From positions 1 through 8,770 of the forward strand of contig JAYSPY010000046.1 of NCBI GenBank assembly GCA_043721855.1: a stretch of DNA of 8,770 nucleotides, written 5' to 3'. The translations under genes were made by a program, and so were the position numbers. The notes under the pieces were generated by a model. The model saw only the letters and a list, made by a program, of their open reading frames with translations. It had not been told where the DNA came from and ran no database searches. How positions within the stretch are numbered: the first letter of the stretch is position 1; every line of letters begins with the position of its first letter. Positions 1-7,037 of this stretch are shown in pieces. This DNA comes from JACMNW01 sp043721855. GTDB taxonomy: Bacteria > Pseudomonadota > Alphaproteobacteria > Rhodobacterales > Rhodobacteraceae.

Positions 1-16
1 CGTGTTGGACCCATGA

Positions 17-1054
17 TCAGCTCCCCATTGCCCAGCGGGCCCAGAAGCCGCCGAACACTTCGAATTTTGCAAGGAATGCAACGATGATAACCCAGCCAAT
101 GGACATGGGCAGGAACACTTTCCAACCGATCCGCATCAGTTGGTCATAGCGGTAGCGGGGCACGATGGCCTTGACCATGGCGAACATGAAAAAGAAGAAC
201 GCCATTTTGCCAACCATCCAAAGCGCCCCGTCGGGGATACCGGGAATGGGCGACAGCCAGCCGCCAAAGAACAGCAGTGACATCAGGGCGCACATCAGGA
301 AAATCGCGATATATTCGCCAGCCATGAACAAAAGGTATGGCGTGGAGGAATATTCAACCATGAACCCTGCGACCAGTTCGGATTCAGCCTCGGGCAAATC
401 AAATGGCGGGCGGTTGGTTTCGGCCAAGGCGCTGATGAAGAACAAAAACACCATCGGGAAATGCGGCAGCCAGTACCAGTTGAACAGACCGTAATCGCCG
501 CGTTGCGCCTCGACTATGGCCGAGAAATTCATCGAGCCGGTGGAAATGATGATGCCGATGATGATCAGGCCGAGGGATACTTCGTAGCTGATCATCTGTG
601 CGGCGGACCGCAGGGAACCAAGGAATGGGTATTTCGAATTTGACGCCCAACCACCCATGATGACGCCGTAAACCTCCAGCGACGAGACGGCAAAAACAAA
701 CAGGATGGCGACGTTGATATCGGACAGCACCCAGCCTGCGTTGAACGGAATCACCGCCCAAGCCAGCACGGCCAGCACGAACGACACCAAGGGCGCCAGA
801 AAGAACACCGGGCGGTCGGCCCCGGCGGGCACAACGATTTCCTTGACCACATATTTCAGTGCATCCGCCACCGATTGCAGCAGGCCAAACGGGCCCACCA
901 CGTTTGGCCCCCGGCGCATCTGCACGGCGGCCCAGATTTTACGGTCGCCGTAGACCAAAAACAGCAGACTGATCATGACAAAGGCGATGACCAACAAACT
1001 TTGCGCTGCGATCAAAAGGGCTGTGCCCAACCCGGTTTGCAAAAAATCAGCCAT
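17..1054 (-). CDS. nuoH: NADH-quinone oxidoreductase subunit H
   Basis: A 345-aa integral membrane protein that joins the peripheral and membrane arms of complex I and forms much of the ubiquinone-binding chamber and the start of the proton path (homologue of mitochondrial ND1). About eight hydrophobic helices can be read, roughly at 12-35, 83-103, 113-135, 150-172, 197-212, 240-265, 281-300 and 311-330. The family signatures are present: DRKIWAAVQMRRGPNVVGPFG at 37-57 just after helix 1, and AETNRPPFDLPEAE at 211-224, followed by ESELVAGF, in the cytoplasmic loop facing the quinone site. PRYRYDQLM at 299-307 is another conserved segment. Length is normal. The ATG at 1054 has AGGG 4 bases upstream and lies 48 bases after the lipoprotein stop. 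The TGA stop is at 17-19; the next gene, expected to be nuoI, is outside the window. Confidence 0.98.
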   Translation of the reverse strand: MADFLQTGLGTALLIAAQSLLVIAFVMISLLFLVYGDRKIWAAVQMRRGPNVVGPFGLLQSVADALKYVVKEIVVPAGADRPVFFLAPLVSFVLAVLAWAVIPFNAGWVLSDINVAILFVFAVSSLEVYGVIMGGWASNSKYPFLGSLRSAAQMISYEVSLGLIIIGIIISTGSMNFSAIVEAQRGDYGLFNWYWLPHFPMVFLFFISALAETNRPPFDLPEAESELVAGFMVEYSSTPYLLFMAGEYIAIFLMCALMSLLFFGGWLSPIPGIPDGALWMVGKMAFFFFMFAMVKAIVPRYRYDQLMRIGWKVFLPMSIGWVIIVAFLAKFEVFGGFWARWAMGS

Positions 1055-1102
1055 AATGCCCTAAATCCCCAGCTCGTATCGTCTTAGCTTGCCCATAGGC
1101 CG

Positions 1103-1537
1103 TCATACCGTTGGAATGCCGCGTTCTCTACAATCACTGACTGCAACTTCGGCATCTATGGTTTTGCTGCCACGGGGCAGCGCCGCCGAGATGGTGTAAA
1201 CCGCATCTGCGCGCCAATTACCACCGGTTTTCGTAACATTGGTGCGCAGATGGCGCGCAAAACCAAAGCCCCGGATCAACGCATATTGCGCCGCCGCACA
1301 GCGAGCATAGGCAGCGACATCGTCGTTATCGCGCGCGCCGCGCATGGTGACGCGAAAATTCACCAGATCACCATCCAGCAGCAAGGTCTGAATACCATCA
1401 TAAGATGGCATGAAGGGGCCTTTAAGTTTGGCCTCTTGTGGTGTGCAGGCCATCAAAACTGCGACCAACGTCAGCAAAACCGCATGAGGCAGACCATACG
1501 GCACCCGATCATTCCGCTGCAAGCGGTGCCACGGCAC
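1103..1537 (-). CDS. Putative small lipoprotein between nuoG and nuoH
   Basis: An up to 144-aa protein of unknown function. It has an N-terminal basic stretch (HRLQRNDR), a hydrophobic core and the lipobox LMAC at residues 28-31, followed by TPQEAK, so it is predicted to be exported and lipidated at the Cys. The mature part has two more Cys (YARCAAAQ and VSDCRERG), and the conserved-looking stretches QYALIRGFGFARH and WRADAVYTIS. No ATG start exists. GTG at 1537 overlaps nuoG by 29 bases, has AGGGG 9 bases upstream and keeps the basic n-region. GTG at 1504, 4 bases after the nuoG stop, would give 133 aa but no Arg or Lys before the hydrophobic core; TTG at 1522 is a third option. I favour 1537 moderately. 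Unidentified genes at this position are known in Rhodobacterales nuo operons. Confidence 0.82.
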   Translation of the reverse strand: MPWHRLQRNDRVPYGLPHAVLLTLVAVLMACTPQEAKLKGPFMPSYDGIQTLLLDGDLVNFRVTMRGARDNDDVAAYARCAAAQYALIRGFGFARHLRTNVTKTGGNWRADAVYTISAALPRGSKTIDAEVAVSDCRERGIPTV

Positions 1538-3530
1538 GGGCCGCCACCCCTGCCGACAATTCCGCCATCACGGCACTGGCGCGGGCCACCGGATTGGTCA
1601 GGTAGAAGTCACGAATGGCCACGCGGAAATCGGCTTTGCCGGGCGCCCGCATTGTCAAAGCCTGCCAATCATTGACGGGCACGGCATCAATCAGGCCCAA
1701 ATGCGGGTGGGCGGCGATCAGTTTGCTACGCAAAGCGGCCAGACTATCATAGGGCAAGGCGGCCCCCAGTTCAGCCGACAAGGCACGCAGGATAGCCCAG
1801 TTTTCCTTGGCTTCCCCCGGTGCAAAACCGGCGCGGTAGGCCAGTTGCGGGCGGCCTTCGGTGTTGACGAACAGGCCGTTTTCCTCGGTATAGGCGGCGG
1901 CGGGCAAAATGATATCGGCGCGATTTGCACCACGATCGCCATGGCTCCCTTGATAAATCACGAAAGGGCCTTTTGCGATGTCCACCTCATCGGCGCCAAG
2001 GTTATAGATCACCTCTGCGCCTTCAGTTGCGCCAACCAGCCCGCCCTCGGTCACAGCGCCGACATCCATTGCCCCGACGCGCGAAGCCGCCGTGTGCAGG
2101 ATCAGCAGTTTTGAGTTGCTGTGTTCCGCAAGCCGCATGGCATGGGCAAGAACCGCCTCGCCGTCCGCCTCATTGATGGCACCTTGGCCCACGATCACCA
2201 GCGTTGGTTTCGCCTTCGTCTCATCGGAAACAGTCTGCGACGACAGCGCCACCAAAGCCGCGCGGTCAGTGCCGACATGCGCGTAATCGTAAGTCAGATC
2301 AACCGCTTGGCCAACCAGCCCGATTTTCGCGCCGTTGATCCATGCCTTGCGGATTCGGGCGTTCAGAACCGGGGATTCGACACGCGGATTGGTGCCAATC
2401 AGCTGGATCATCGCGGCACTGTCGATGTCTTCGATCGTGGCAGTGCCGACATAAGCGGAGCGGTTTCCAATCGGCAAACGCGCGCCATCAGTGCGGCATT
2501 CTGTGTTTCCGCCCATACCGTCGATGATGGTTTTCAGCGCAAATATGGCTTCAACCGGGGCCAGATCGCCAATCAGAGCGGCAACTTTTTTGCCCTTCAT
2601 CGCGGCGGCAGTTGCGGTTAATGCTTCACCCCATGTCGCTTTGCGCAGCTTGCCATTTTCACGGATATAGGGGCTATCCAGCCGCTGCCGGCGCAAACCG
2701 TCCCAAATAAAACGGGTCTTGTCGGAAATCCATTCCTCGTTCACGCCGTCATGGTTGCGCGGCAGAATGCGCATGACTTCGCGCCCCTTGGTATCAACGC
2801 GGATGTTTGACCCCAGCGCATCCATCACGTCAATGGTTTCGGTTTTGGTCAGCTCCCAAGGCCGGGCGGTGAAGGCGTAGGGTTTGGACGTCAGCGCACC
2901 GACGGGGCACAGATCAATGATATTGCCCTGCAAATTGCTGTTCAGCGTTTGGTTCAGATAAGTTGTAATCTCTGCATCCTCACCGCGTCCGGTTTGGCCC
3001 ATTTCCAGAATACCGGCCACTTCAGAGGTAAAACGAACGCAGCGGGTGCATGAAATACAGCGGGTCATTTTGGTGGCCACAAGCGGGCCAAGATCAAGAT
3101 CTTCGGACGCGCGTTTAGGTTCACGGAAGCGGCTGAAATCAACGCCGTAAGCCATCGCCTGATCTTGCAGATCACATTCACCACCCTGATCACAGATCGG
3201 GCAATCCAGCGGATGGTTGATCAGCAAAAACTCCATTACCCCTTCGCGGGCGCGCTTCACCATGGGCGAATTTGTTTTCACCAAAGGGGCTTGCCCTTCC
3301 GGGCCGGGCCGCAAATCTTTGACTTGCATCGCACAGCTTGCTGCAGGCTTCGGCGGGCCGCCGACAACCTCGACCAGACACATACGACAGTTGCCTGCGA
3401 TGGTAAGGCGTTCGTGATAGCAAAACCGCGGAATTTCCACGCCTGCCACTTCGGCGGCTTGAATGATGGTCATCGCGCCATCCACTTCAACCTCGATGCC
3501 GTCGATGCTGATTTTCTTGAGATTGGTCAT
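1509..3530 (-). CDS. nuoG: NADH-quinone oxidoreductase subunit G
   Basis: A 673-aa protein, the large Fe-S subunit of the complex I NADH module, carrying electrons from NuoF towards the quinone branch. The N-terminal ferredoxin domain (about 1-80) has C37, C48, C51 and C66 for the [2Fe-2S] cluster N1b. H106, C110, C113 and C119 (HPLDCPICDQGGEC) bind N5; C158, C161, C164 and C208 bind N4. From about residue 225 the protein is a molybdopterin-oxidoreductase-like domain without cofactor chemistry, with conserved AAYTEENGLFVNTEGR. The tail DFYLTNPVARAS matches mitochondrial and alphaproteobacterial relatives. The four extra cysteines of the N7 cluster found in E. coli and Thermus are absent, as in mitochondria. 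Length is typical for this group. GGAG 8 bases before the ATG supports the start. The stop lies inside the beginning of the lipoprotein frame. Confidence 0.98.
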   Translation of the reverse strand: MTNLKKISIDGIEVEVDGAMTIIQAAEVAGVEIPRFCYHERLTIAGNCRMCLVEVVGGPPKPAASCAMQVKDLRPGPEGQAPLVKTNSPMVKRAREGVMEFLLINHPLDCPICDQGGECDLQDQAMAYGVDFSRFREPKRASEDLDLGPLVATKMTRCISCTRCVRFTSEVAGILEMGQTGRGEDAEITTYLNQTLNSNLQGNIIDLCPVGALTSKPYAFTARPWELTKTETIDVMDALGSNIRVDTKGREVMRILPRNHDGVNEEWISDKTRFIWDGLRRQRLDSPYIRENGKLRKATWGEALTATAAAMKGKKVAALIGDLAPVEAIFALKTIIDGMGGNTECRTDGARLPIGNRSAYVGTATIEDIDSAAMIQLIGTNPRVESPVLNARIRKAWINGAKIGLVGQAVDLTYDYAHVGTDRAALVALSSQTVSDETKAKPTLVIVGQGAINEADGEAVLAHAMRLAEHSNSKLLILHTAASRVGAMDVGAVTEGGLVGATEGAEVIYNLGADEVDIAKGPFVIYQGSHGDRGANRADIILPAAAYTEENGLFVNTEGRPQLAYRAGFAPGEAKENWAILRALSAELGAALPYDSLAALRSKLIAAHPHLGLIDAVPVNDWQALTMRAPGKADFRVAIRDFYLTNPVARASAVMAELSAGVAARAVAPLAAE

Positions 3531-3646
3531 AGTGCAGTCTCCGCAGACGGGGCCGCAATGGCCGCTGTCAGATGTTTGAAATCAAGGATACAGGCCCAAA
3601 GCGGTAGCTGGTTCAGGGCGACTTTGCTTTCAGTTTTCGTCGGCAT
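3527..3646 (-). CDS. Possible 39-aa micro-ORF overlapping the nuoG start
   Basis: The gap between the methyltransferase and nuoG carries an ATG-started frame of 39 codons, beginning 7 bases after the methyltransferase stop. Its TGA overlaps the nuoG ATG as ATGA, the classic arrangement for translational coupling. The product starts MPTKTESKVALNQLPLW and contains one Cys; it has no membrane segment and no family I recognise. There is no strong Shine-Dalgarno sequence: a G-run lies about 13 bases upstream. By hand count 22 of 39 codons end in G or C, which does not settle whether it is coding. It fills almost the whole gap, but an open frame of this length can arise by chance. Confidence 0.4.
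   Translation of the reverse strand: MPTKTESKVALNQLPLWACILDFKHLTAAIAAPSAETAL
3539..3542 (-). promoter_or_regulatory. Ribosome binding site of nuoG
   Basis: GGAG lies 8 bases before the ATG at 3530. It means nuoG can initiate independently of coupling to the overlapping micro-ORF. Confidence 0.7.
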
Positions 3647-3653
3647 ACGCACG

Positions 3654-4379
3654 TCAGCCCCCCACAATCGAATGGGTTGGGGCATAGACCCGTGCCTTGT
3701 CGATGACAACGATGGAATCGTGTACGTGCAATCCAGCCACCGCAGAAGCTATGGCAGCTTTCCCCTGCGGGATTTCATGATACCAATGGTGCATGTCATC
3801 AATCATATCGTGCAGGGTATTGAAATAATTGTCTTTTGCTGAAAATCCACCGCCATGCGAGGCCCAATAGGCGGTGTGCAAATCCTCGATCATGTAGATG
3901 CCACCCATTTCCAGCAGCGGAAAAAGCACGTCAAAACTGCGCTCGATATGGGCCATAACGTGGCTGCCATCATCCAGCACCACATCGACACCGCCCATTT
4001 CCGCAACCACTCGGGCCAGAAACGCCGGGTCGTCTTGTGACCCGATCCGCACCTGCGCGGCTTGGCCGTTGAACTGCGCACAGTCGGGATCAATGTCGAT
4101 GCCGAAAATCACGGCGTCCGGCCCAAAATATTTGCGCCACATCTGCAGGCTGCCGCCTTTGGACACGCCGATTTCCAAAAACCGCAGCGGGCGGTTGCGC
4201 CATGGGCCAAAGTAACGCTCATACAGCGGCAAGTAGTGGTGCCATTTGTGCACCTGCGCGCCAGTATTGCCGAGAAAGATGCCTAACAGCGGGCCTTGGG
4301 GGCCATATTTTTCAACAATATCCGCGGCAACATCCTGTGCCTCTGGAAACCGAAAGCGGCGCATCAATCCCTTCATCAT
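3654..4379 (-). CDS. Class I SAM-dependent methyltransferase, MycE/sugar O-methyltransferase-like
   Basis: A 241-aa protein with a Rossmann methyltransferase core. Motif I is FLEIGVSKGGSL at residues 67-78 (SAM glycine loop). IFGIDIDPD at 91-99 ends the second strand with the acidic residue expected to hold the SAM ribose. VDVVLDDGSH at 131-140 and GGIYMIEDLHTAYW at 159-172 follow. The DDGSH plus IEDLHT.YW combination is what I know from metal-dependent sugar O-methyltransferases of antibiotic and polysaccharide pathways (MycE/ElmMI-like), in which this region contributes metal and catalytic residues. The substrate cannot be deduced. Start choice is uncertain: ATG at 4379 (or 4376) sits 1 base beyond the TGA of the DUF3291 gene and suggests coupling, while in-frame ATGs at 4409 and 4430 would overlap it. 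Sitting between nuoF and nuoG, it might act on a complex I component or simply be a passenger. Confidence 0.9.
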   Translation of the reverse strand: MMKGLMRRFRFPEAQDVAADIVEKYGPQGPLLGIFLGNTGAQVHKWHHYLPLYERYFGPWRNRPLRFLEIGVSKGGSLQMWRKYFGPDAVIFGIDIDPDCAQFNGQAAQVRIGSQDDPAFLARVVAEMGGVDVVLDDGSHVMAHIERSFDVLFPLLEMGGIYMIEDLHTAYWASHGGGFSAKDNYFNTLHDMIDDMHHWYHEIPQGKAAIASAVAGLHVHDSIVVIDKARVYAPTHSIVGG

Positions 4380-4380
4380 C

Positions 4381-4881
4381 TCATGCAGCCGCCACCTGCG
4401 CGCAGCCATGGGTTTTCCAAGCTTGCGCATCTTTCAGGTAAGACCAGCCGAACGCATGGTCGGTTTCGCCGTGGGCGTCTTTAGAAGCCAGCTTTTCCAA
4501 AGCCTCGTCCAAGCTGGGCCTTTGCCCGACGCGCACCCACCACATGACGAAATGCATCTTCCCCAGCACCTTGAACCATTCGGCGCGGCGGTCATGAAAC
4601 GCGCGGTGCACCGTGGTCCACACAAAGTTTTCCAGCGCCGCACCGTTTTTCCAAACCGTCAGGTTCGACACAAACTGCGGATCGCCGTTCAGCTTTGCCG
4701 CAGTATTATCGGCACCGGGTTCGCCCGAACCTTCCATCATCCACACAATACCCGGCATGCATTTGCCCATGCCATTCACCCGGTCAAGGGCGTTCATGAA
4801 TTCGGCCACGCGCGGATCATCGGTCGGTGCAAGCAGCCGACCGATGTTCAGTTCCGCCAGATAATGACCGTCTGGTTGCAT
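4381..4881 (-). CDS. DUF3291-type protein
   Basis: A 166-aa soluble protein with no signal peptide or membrane helix. It starts YLAELNIGRLLAPTDDPRVAEF, with FMNALDRVNGM and PGIVWMME following. Further on come NLTVWKN.AALENFVW at about residues 73-87 and HFVMWWV at about 110-116. This order is the pattern I know from DUF3291, an antibiotic-biosynthesis-monooxygenase-like (ferredoxin-like dimeric alpha/beta barrel) family; its biochemical role is not established. The ATG immediately follows the TGA of the upstream gene with no gap, and its own TGA lies 1 base before the preferred methyltransferase start, so translation of all three is probably coupled. The MPGIVWMMEG and LTVWKN segments resemble the core strands of ABM-fold proteins. 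Whether it binds a ligand, such as a quinone or haem, cannot be told from the sequence. It is not a recognised complex I subunit. Confidence 0.85.
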   Translation of the reverse strand: MQPDGHYLAELNIGRLLAPTDDPRVAEFMNALDRVNGMGKCMPGIVWMMEGSGEPGADNTAAKLNGDPQFVSNLTVWKNGAALENFVWTTVHRAFHDRRAEWFKVLGKMHFVMWWVRVGQRPSLDEALEKLASKDAHGETDHAFGWSYLKDAQAWKTHGCAQVAAA

Positions 4882-5310
4882 TCAGTCAGCCTTCAAAAGC
4901 GAGCCGATGAGACTGTCTTTTTCAATCTCGGCATTTCCCAGCGCACAGTAGCTTTCAACGTCGCCCTCAACCGCACCATTGGCGGCCATATAGTTGATCG
5001 CCATGCCCTTGATGCGGGCTTTCTCTGACTTGTCTTTAAGAAAAGCTTTCACGTCATCTTCTTTATACCCGGCTTTACGCGCGTATTTTTCCAGCTCTTT
5101 TACCTTGAAAAACACGGTGACCATGCGGGCGGAAATGCTTGGGCAGGTGTTTCTGATCACATCGCCTACGGCGGCTGCCATAAGCTGTTCATTGATATGG
5201 GGTTCTTCGGCCAAGGGAACGGTGTCTTGTGCCCATGCCTGGGTTATCGACAAGGCCAAGGCCCCGGCAGTAACGGCGAATGTGGTTTTGAAACTGGTTC
5301 GTTTTGTCAT
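4882..5310 (-). CDS. Small exported protein, DUF5333-like
   Basis: A 142-aa predicted periplasmic protein. Residues 1-27 are a Sec signal peptide: basic start (MTKRTSFK), hydrophobic core, and cleavage after AWA with mature Gln28. The mature part is mostly charged and probably helical, with two cysteines, C56 (RNTCPSISARM) and C122 (ESYCALGNAEI), placed so that they could form one disulfide. The two-Cys pattern with 'CP.ISARM' and 'YCALG.AEI' fits the family I recall as DUF5333 from Rhodobacterales nuo operons. I prefer the ATG at 5310, with GAGG 9 bases upstream, over an in-frame GTG at 5325; both keep the signal peptide. Its TGA stop directly abuts the next ATG (TGAATG), so the two genes are translationally linked. 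Function is unknown; a periplasmic role near complex I is an inference from the neighbourhood only. Confidence 0.9.
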   Translation of the reverse strand: MTKRTSFKTTFAVTAGALALSITQAWAQDTVPLAEEPHINEQLMAAAVGDVIRNTCPSISARMVTVFFKVKELEKYARKAGYKEDDVKAFLKDKSEKARIKGMAINYMAANGAVEGDVESYCALGNAEIEKDSLIGSLLKAD

Positions 5311-5319
5311 TGCCTGATG

Positions 5320-5323
5320 CCTC
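5320..5323 (-). promoter_or_regulatory. Ribosome binding site of the exported DUF5333-like gene
   Basis: GAGG lies 9 bases before the ATG at 5310. It also overlaps an alternative in-frame GTG at 5325, so the start is favoured but not proven. Confidence 0.5.
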
Positions 5324-5340
5324 ACTTTACAAAAGCAACC

Positions 5341-5366
5341 CGGGGGCTTTCCCCGTGCGTGCGGGG
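5341..5366 (-). promoter_or_regulatory. Three-armed alternative hairpin in the nuoF downstream spacer
   Basis: In the 169 bases between nuoF and the next start, three 5-base arms alternate: CCCCG (5366-5362), CGGGG (5355-5351) and CCCCG (5345-5341) in RNA sense. The middle arm can pair with either neighbour, giving two mutually exclusive stems with 5- to 6-base loops. The downstream sequence GGTTGCTTTTG is modestly U-rich, and the next gene's start lies about 30 bases further on. It could be a weak attenuator, an RNA processing site or nothing; the stems are short. I see no convincing -35/-10 pair elsewhere in this spacer. Confidence 0.3.
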
Positions 5367-5479
5367 CGACAGTGCCCTGTTCACGACATGCGGGTGTTGG
5401 TCAGTGCTATGCAATATCAAGGTGCGGCTAGTGGTTAACCCGGCTGATTTTCGCGCATACAACGACCCCGCCCCAAGCA

Positions 5480-6775
5480 TCATTCCGCTGCCATTGCCCC
5501 CATACGCCCCGTTTTCTTGGCTTTGATGCGATCTTCAATCTCTTCGCGGAAATGCCGCACGAGCCCTTGGATCGGCCAAGCTGCGGCATCCCCCAGCGCA
5601 CAAATCGTGTGCCCTTCGACCTGTTTTGTCACCGAAAGCAGCATGTCGATTTCTTCTACCTCTGCCTCGCCGCGCACCAGGCGGTCCATCACGCGCATCA
5701 TCCAGCCGGTGCCTTCACGGCAGGGCGTGCATTGGCCACAGGATTCGTGCTTGTAGAATTTCGACAGCCGCCAGATCGCTTTGATCACATCGGTGGATTG
5801 GTCCATCACAATGACGGCTGCCGTACCGAGACCGGATTTTTGTTCGCGCAGCCAGTCGAAATCCATGATCGCATCGTCGCACTGTGCTGCGTTCAGCATC
5901 GGCACCGAAGACCCGCCGGGAATGACGGCTTTGATGTTTTTCCAGCCACCCCGCACGCCGCCACAATGTTTGTCCAGCAGATCGCGCAGGCTGATCGACA
6001 TCGCCTCTTCCACCACGCAGGGGTTGTTGACGTGGCCAGATATGCCGAACAGCTTGGTCCCCGAATTGTTGGGCCGCCCGAAGCTTGCAAACCAATCGGG
6101 GCCACGGCGCAGGATTGTCGGCACCACTGCAATGGACTCGACGTTGTTCACCGTGGTCGGGCAACCATAAAGCCCCGACCCGGCCGGGAACGGCGGCTTC
6201 ATCCGGGGCATACCCTTTTTACCCTCCAGACTTTCCAGCAGGGCGGTTTCTTCACCGCAGATGTAGGCCCCCGCGCCGTGGTGCAGGTAAATCTGGAAAT
6301 CCCAACCCGACCCGCAGGCGTTTTTGCCGACAAGGCCCGCATCATAAGCCTCGTCTATCGCGGCTTGCAGGGCCTCGCGTTCGCGGATGTATTCGCCACG
6401 TATGTAGATGTAGCAATCATGCGCGCCCATCGCGAAGGATGCGATCAGACAGCCTTCGATCAAGGTATGCGGATCATGGCGCATGATTTCGCGGTCTTTG
6501 CAGGTGCCGGGTTCCGATTCGTCGGCATTGACCACAAGATAGCAGGGCCGCCCGTCCGATTGTTTGGGCATGAATGACCATTTCAGGCCGGTGGGAAACC
6601 CTGCCCCGCCACGCCCGCGCAGGCCCGATGCCTTGATCTGTTCAACCAGCCAATCCCGGCCCTGTTTGATAAAGCCATCTGTGCCCGACCACGCACCGCG
6701 CTTGCGCGCGCCAGCGAGGCTGCGATCATCCATCCCGTAAAGGTTGGTGAAAATCCGGTCCTGATCTTTCAGCAT
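5480..6775 (-). CDS. nuoF: NADH-quinone oxidoreductase subunit F
   Basis: A 431-aa protein, the NADH-binding, FMN-carrying entry subunit of complex I in the cytoplasmic arm. It oxidises NADH, reduces FMN, and passes electrons to its own [4Fe-4S] cluster N3 and on to NuoG; NuoE's N1a lies beside the flavin. Visible motifs are the glycine-rich segment GLRGRGGAGFPTG at residues 51-63 (nucleotide/FMN loop), NADESEPGTCKDRE at 83-96, and GAGAYICGEETAL at 167-179. The N3 ligands are C346, C349 and C352 in SCGQCTPC, plus C392. Length is normal for alphaproteobacterial NuoF. I chose the ATG at 6775 because AAGGA lies 7 bases upstream and the protein then starts MLKDQDRIFTNLYG as in relatives. An in-frame start further upstream (6841) would overlap the preceding gene and add unconserved residues. 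All key residues are intact. Confidence 0.98.
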   Translation of the reverse strand: MLKDQDRIFTNLYGMDDRSLAGARKRGAWSGTDGFIKQGRDWLVEQIKASGLRGRGGAGFPTGLKWSFMPKQSDGRPCYLVVNADESEPGTCKDREIMRHDPHTLIEGCLIASFAMGAHDCYIYIRGEYIREREALQAAIDEAYDAGLVGKNACGSGWDFQIYLHHGAGAYICGEETALLESLEGKKGMPRMKPPFPAGSGLYGCPTTVNNVESIAVVPTILRRGPDWFASFGRPNNSGTKLFGISGHVNNPCVVEEAMSISLRDLLDKHCGGVRGGWKNIKAVIPGGSSVPMLNAAQCDDAIMDFDWLREQKSGLGTAAVIVMDQSTDVIKAIWRLSKFYKHESCGQCTPCREGTGWMMRVMDRLVRGEAEVEEIDMLLSVTKQVEGHTICALGDAAAWPIQGLVRHFREEIEDRIKAKKTGRMGAMAAE

Positions 6776-6782
6776 AACGCAG

Positions 6783-6787
6783 TCCTT
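6783..6787 (-). promoter_or_regulatory. Ribosome binding site of nuoF
   Basis: AAGGA lies 7 bases before the ATG at 6775 and decides the start against the longer open frame that begins at 6841. Confidence 0.75.
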
Positions 6788-6800
6788 AAATTCGTTCGAC

Positions 6801-7028
6801 TCAGGTCTTCTGGCGTCGACGCCATATTCGCAAGGTAACAACTAGCGCCCAGATAAAGCCTGCCAATGCGGCAAAATCGGCCAAAAAGGCAAACCGCGGT
6901 TGCAAACCCATCACGCCGCCCAGCCACTGCGCCCCGAACCAAAAAATCATCGTGCCCGCAATCACCAACGCCACAAGGCGCGTCTGATAGGCGTCTTTGC
7001 GGTCTTGATCCGGGTCAGGGCGCGGCAT
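6801..7028 (-). CDS. Small two-helix membrane protein, DUF5337-like
   Basis: A 75-aa protein beginning 9 bases after the stop of the HhH gene. The N-terminal 17 residues are charged (PRPDPDQDRKDAYQTR). Two hydrophobic helices follow at about residues 18-38 and 46-66, joined by a short loop containing LQPRFAF, and the protein ends in a basic tail (RIWRRRQKT). The basic tail and the topology suggest both ends are cytoplasmic. Length, shape and position before nuoF fit the family I remember as DUF5337, found in Rhodobacterales nuo operons; this is recall, not a search. No strong Shine-Dalgarno sequence is visible in the 9-base gap, so translation may be coupled to the upstream gene. Function is unknown; a small accessory subunit or assembly factor of complex I is an inference from position. 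Confidence 0.8.
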   Translation of the reverse strand: MPRPDPDQDRKDAYQTRLVALVIAGTMIFWFGAQWLGGVMGLQPRFAFLADFAALAGFIWALVVTLRIWRRRQKT

Positions 7029-7037
7029 TGTCGGGGC

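Noticed and set aside
1..14. ATG at 14 as the start of nuoI
   Set aside because: Only four codons and a partial fifth are inside the window, and they do not resemble the usual NuoI N-terminus; it cannot be judged.
1509..3530. Missing N7 cluster in NuoG as a defect
   Set aside because: Loss of the N7 ligands is normal in alphaproteobacterial and mitochondrial NuoG, and all N1b, N4 and N5 ligands are intact.
3165..3842. Plus-strand open frame of 225 codons
   Set aside because: It spans the nuoG Fe-S region and the methyltransferase end in antisense, and no domain is seen.
4246..5028. Plus-strand open frame of 260 codons
   Set aside because: It is antisense to the DUF3291 gene and parts of its neighbours, and its product shows no family pattern.
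5552..6577. Plus-strand open frame of 341 codons
   Set aside because: It is exactly antisense to nuoF, whose conserved motifs fill the whole interval. The product has no recognisable domain and is the shadow expected in GC-biased codons.
6776..6841. Longer nuoF start at 6841
   Set aside because: It would overlap the upstream small gene and add 22 unconserved residues; the AAGGA site fits the ATG at 6775.
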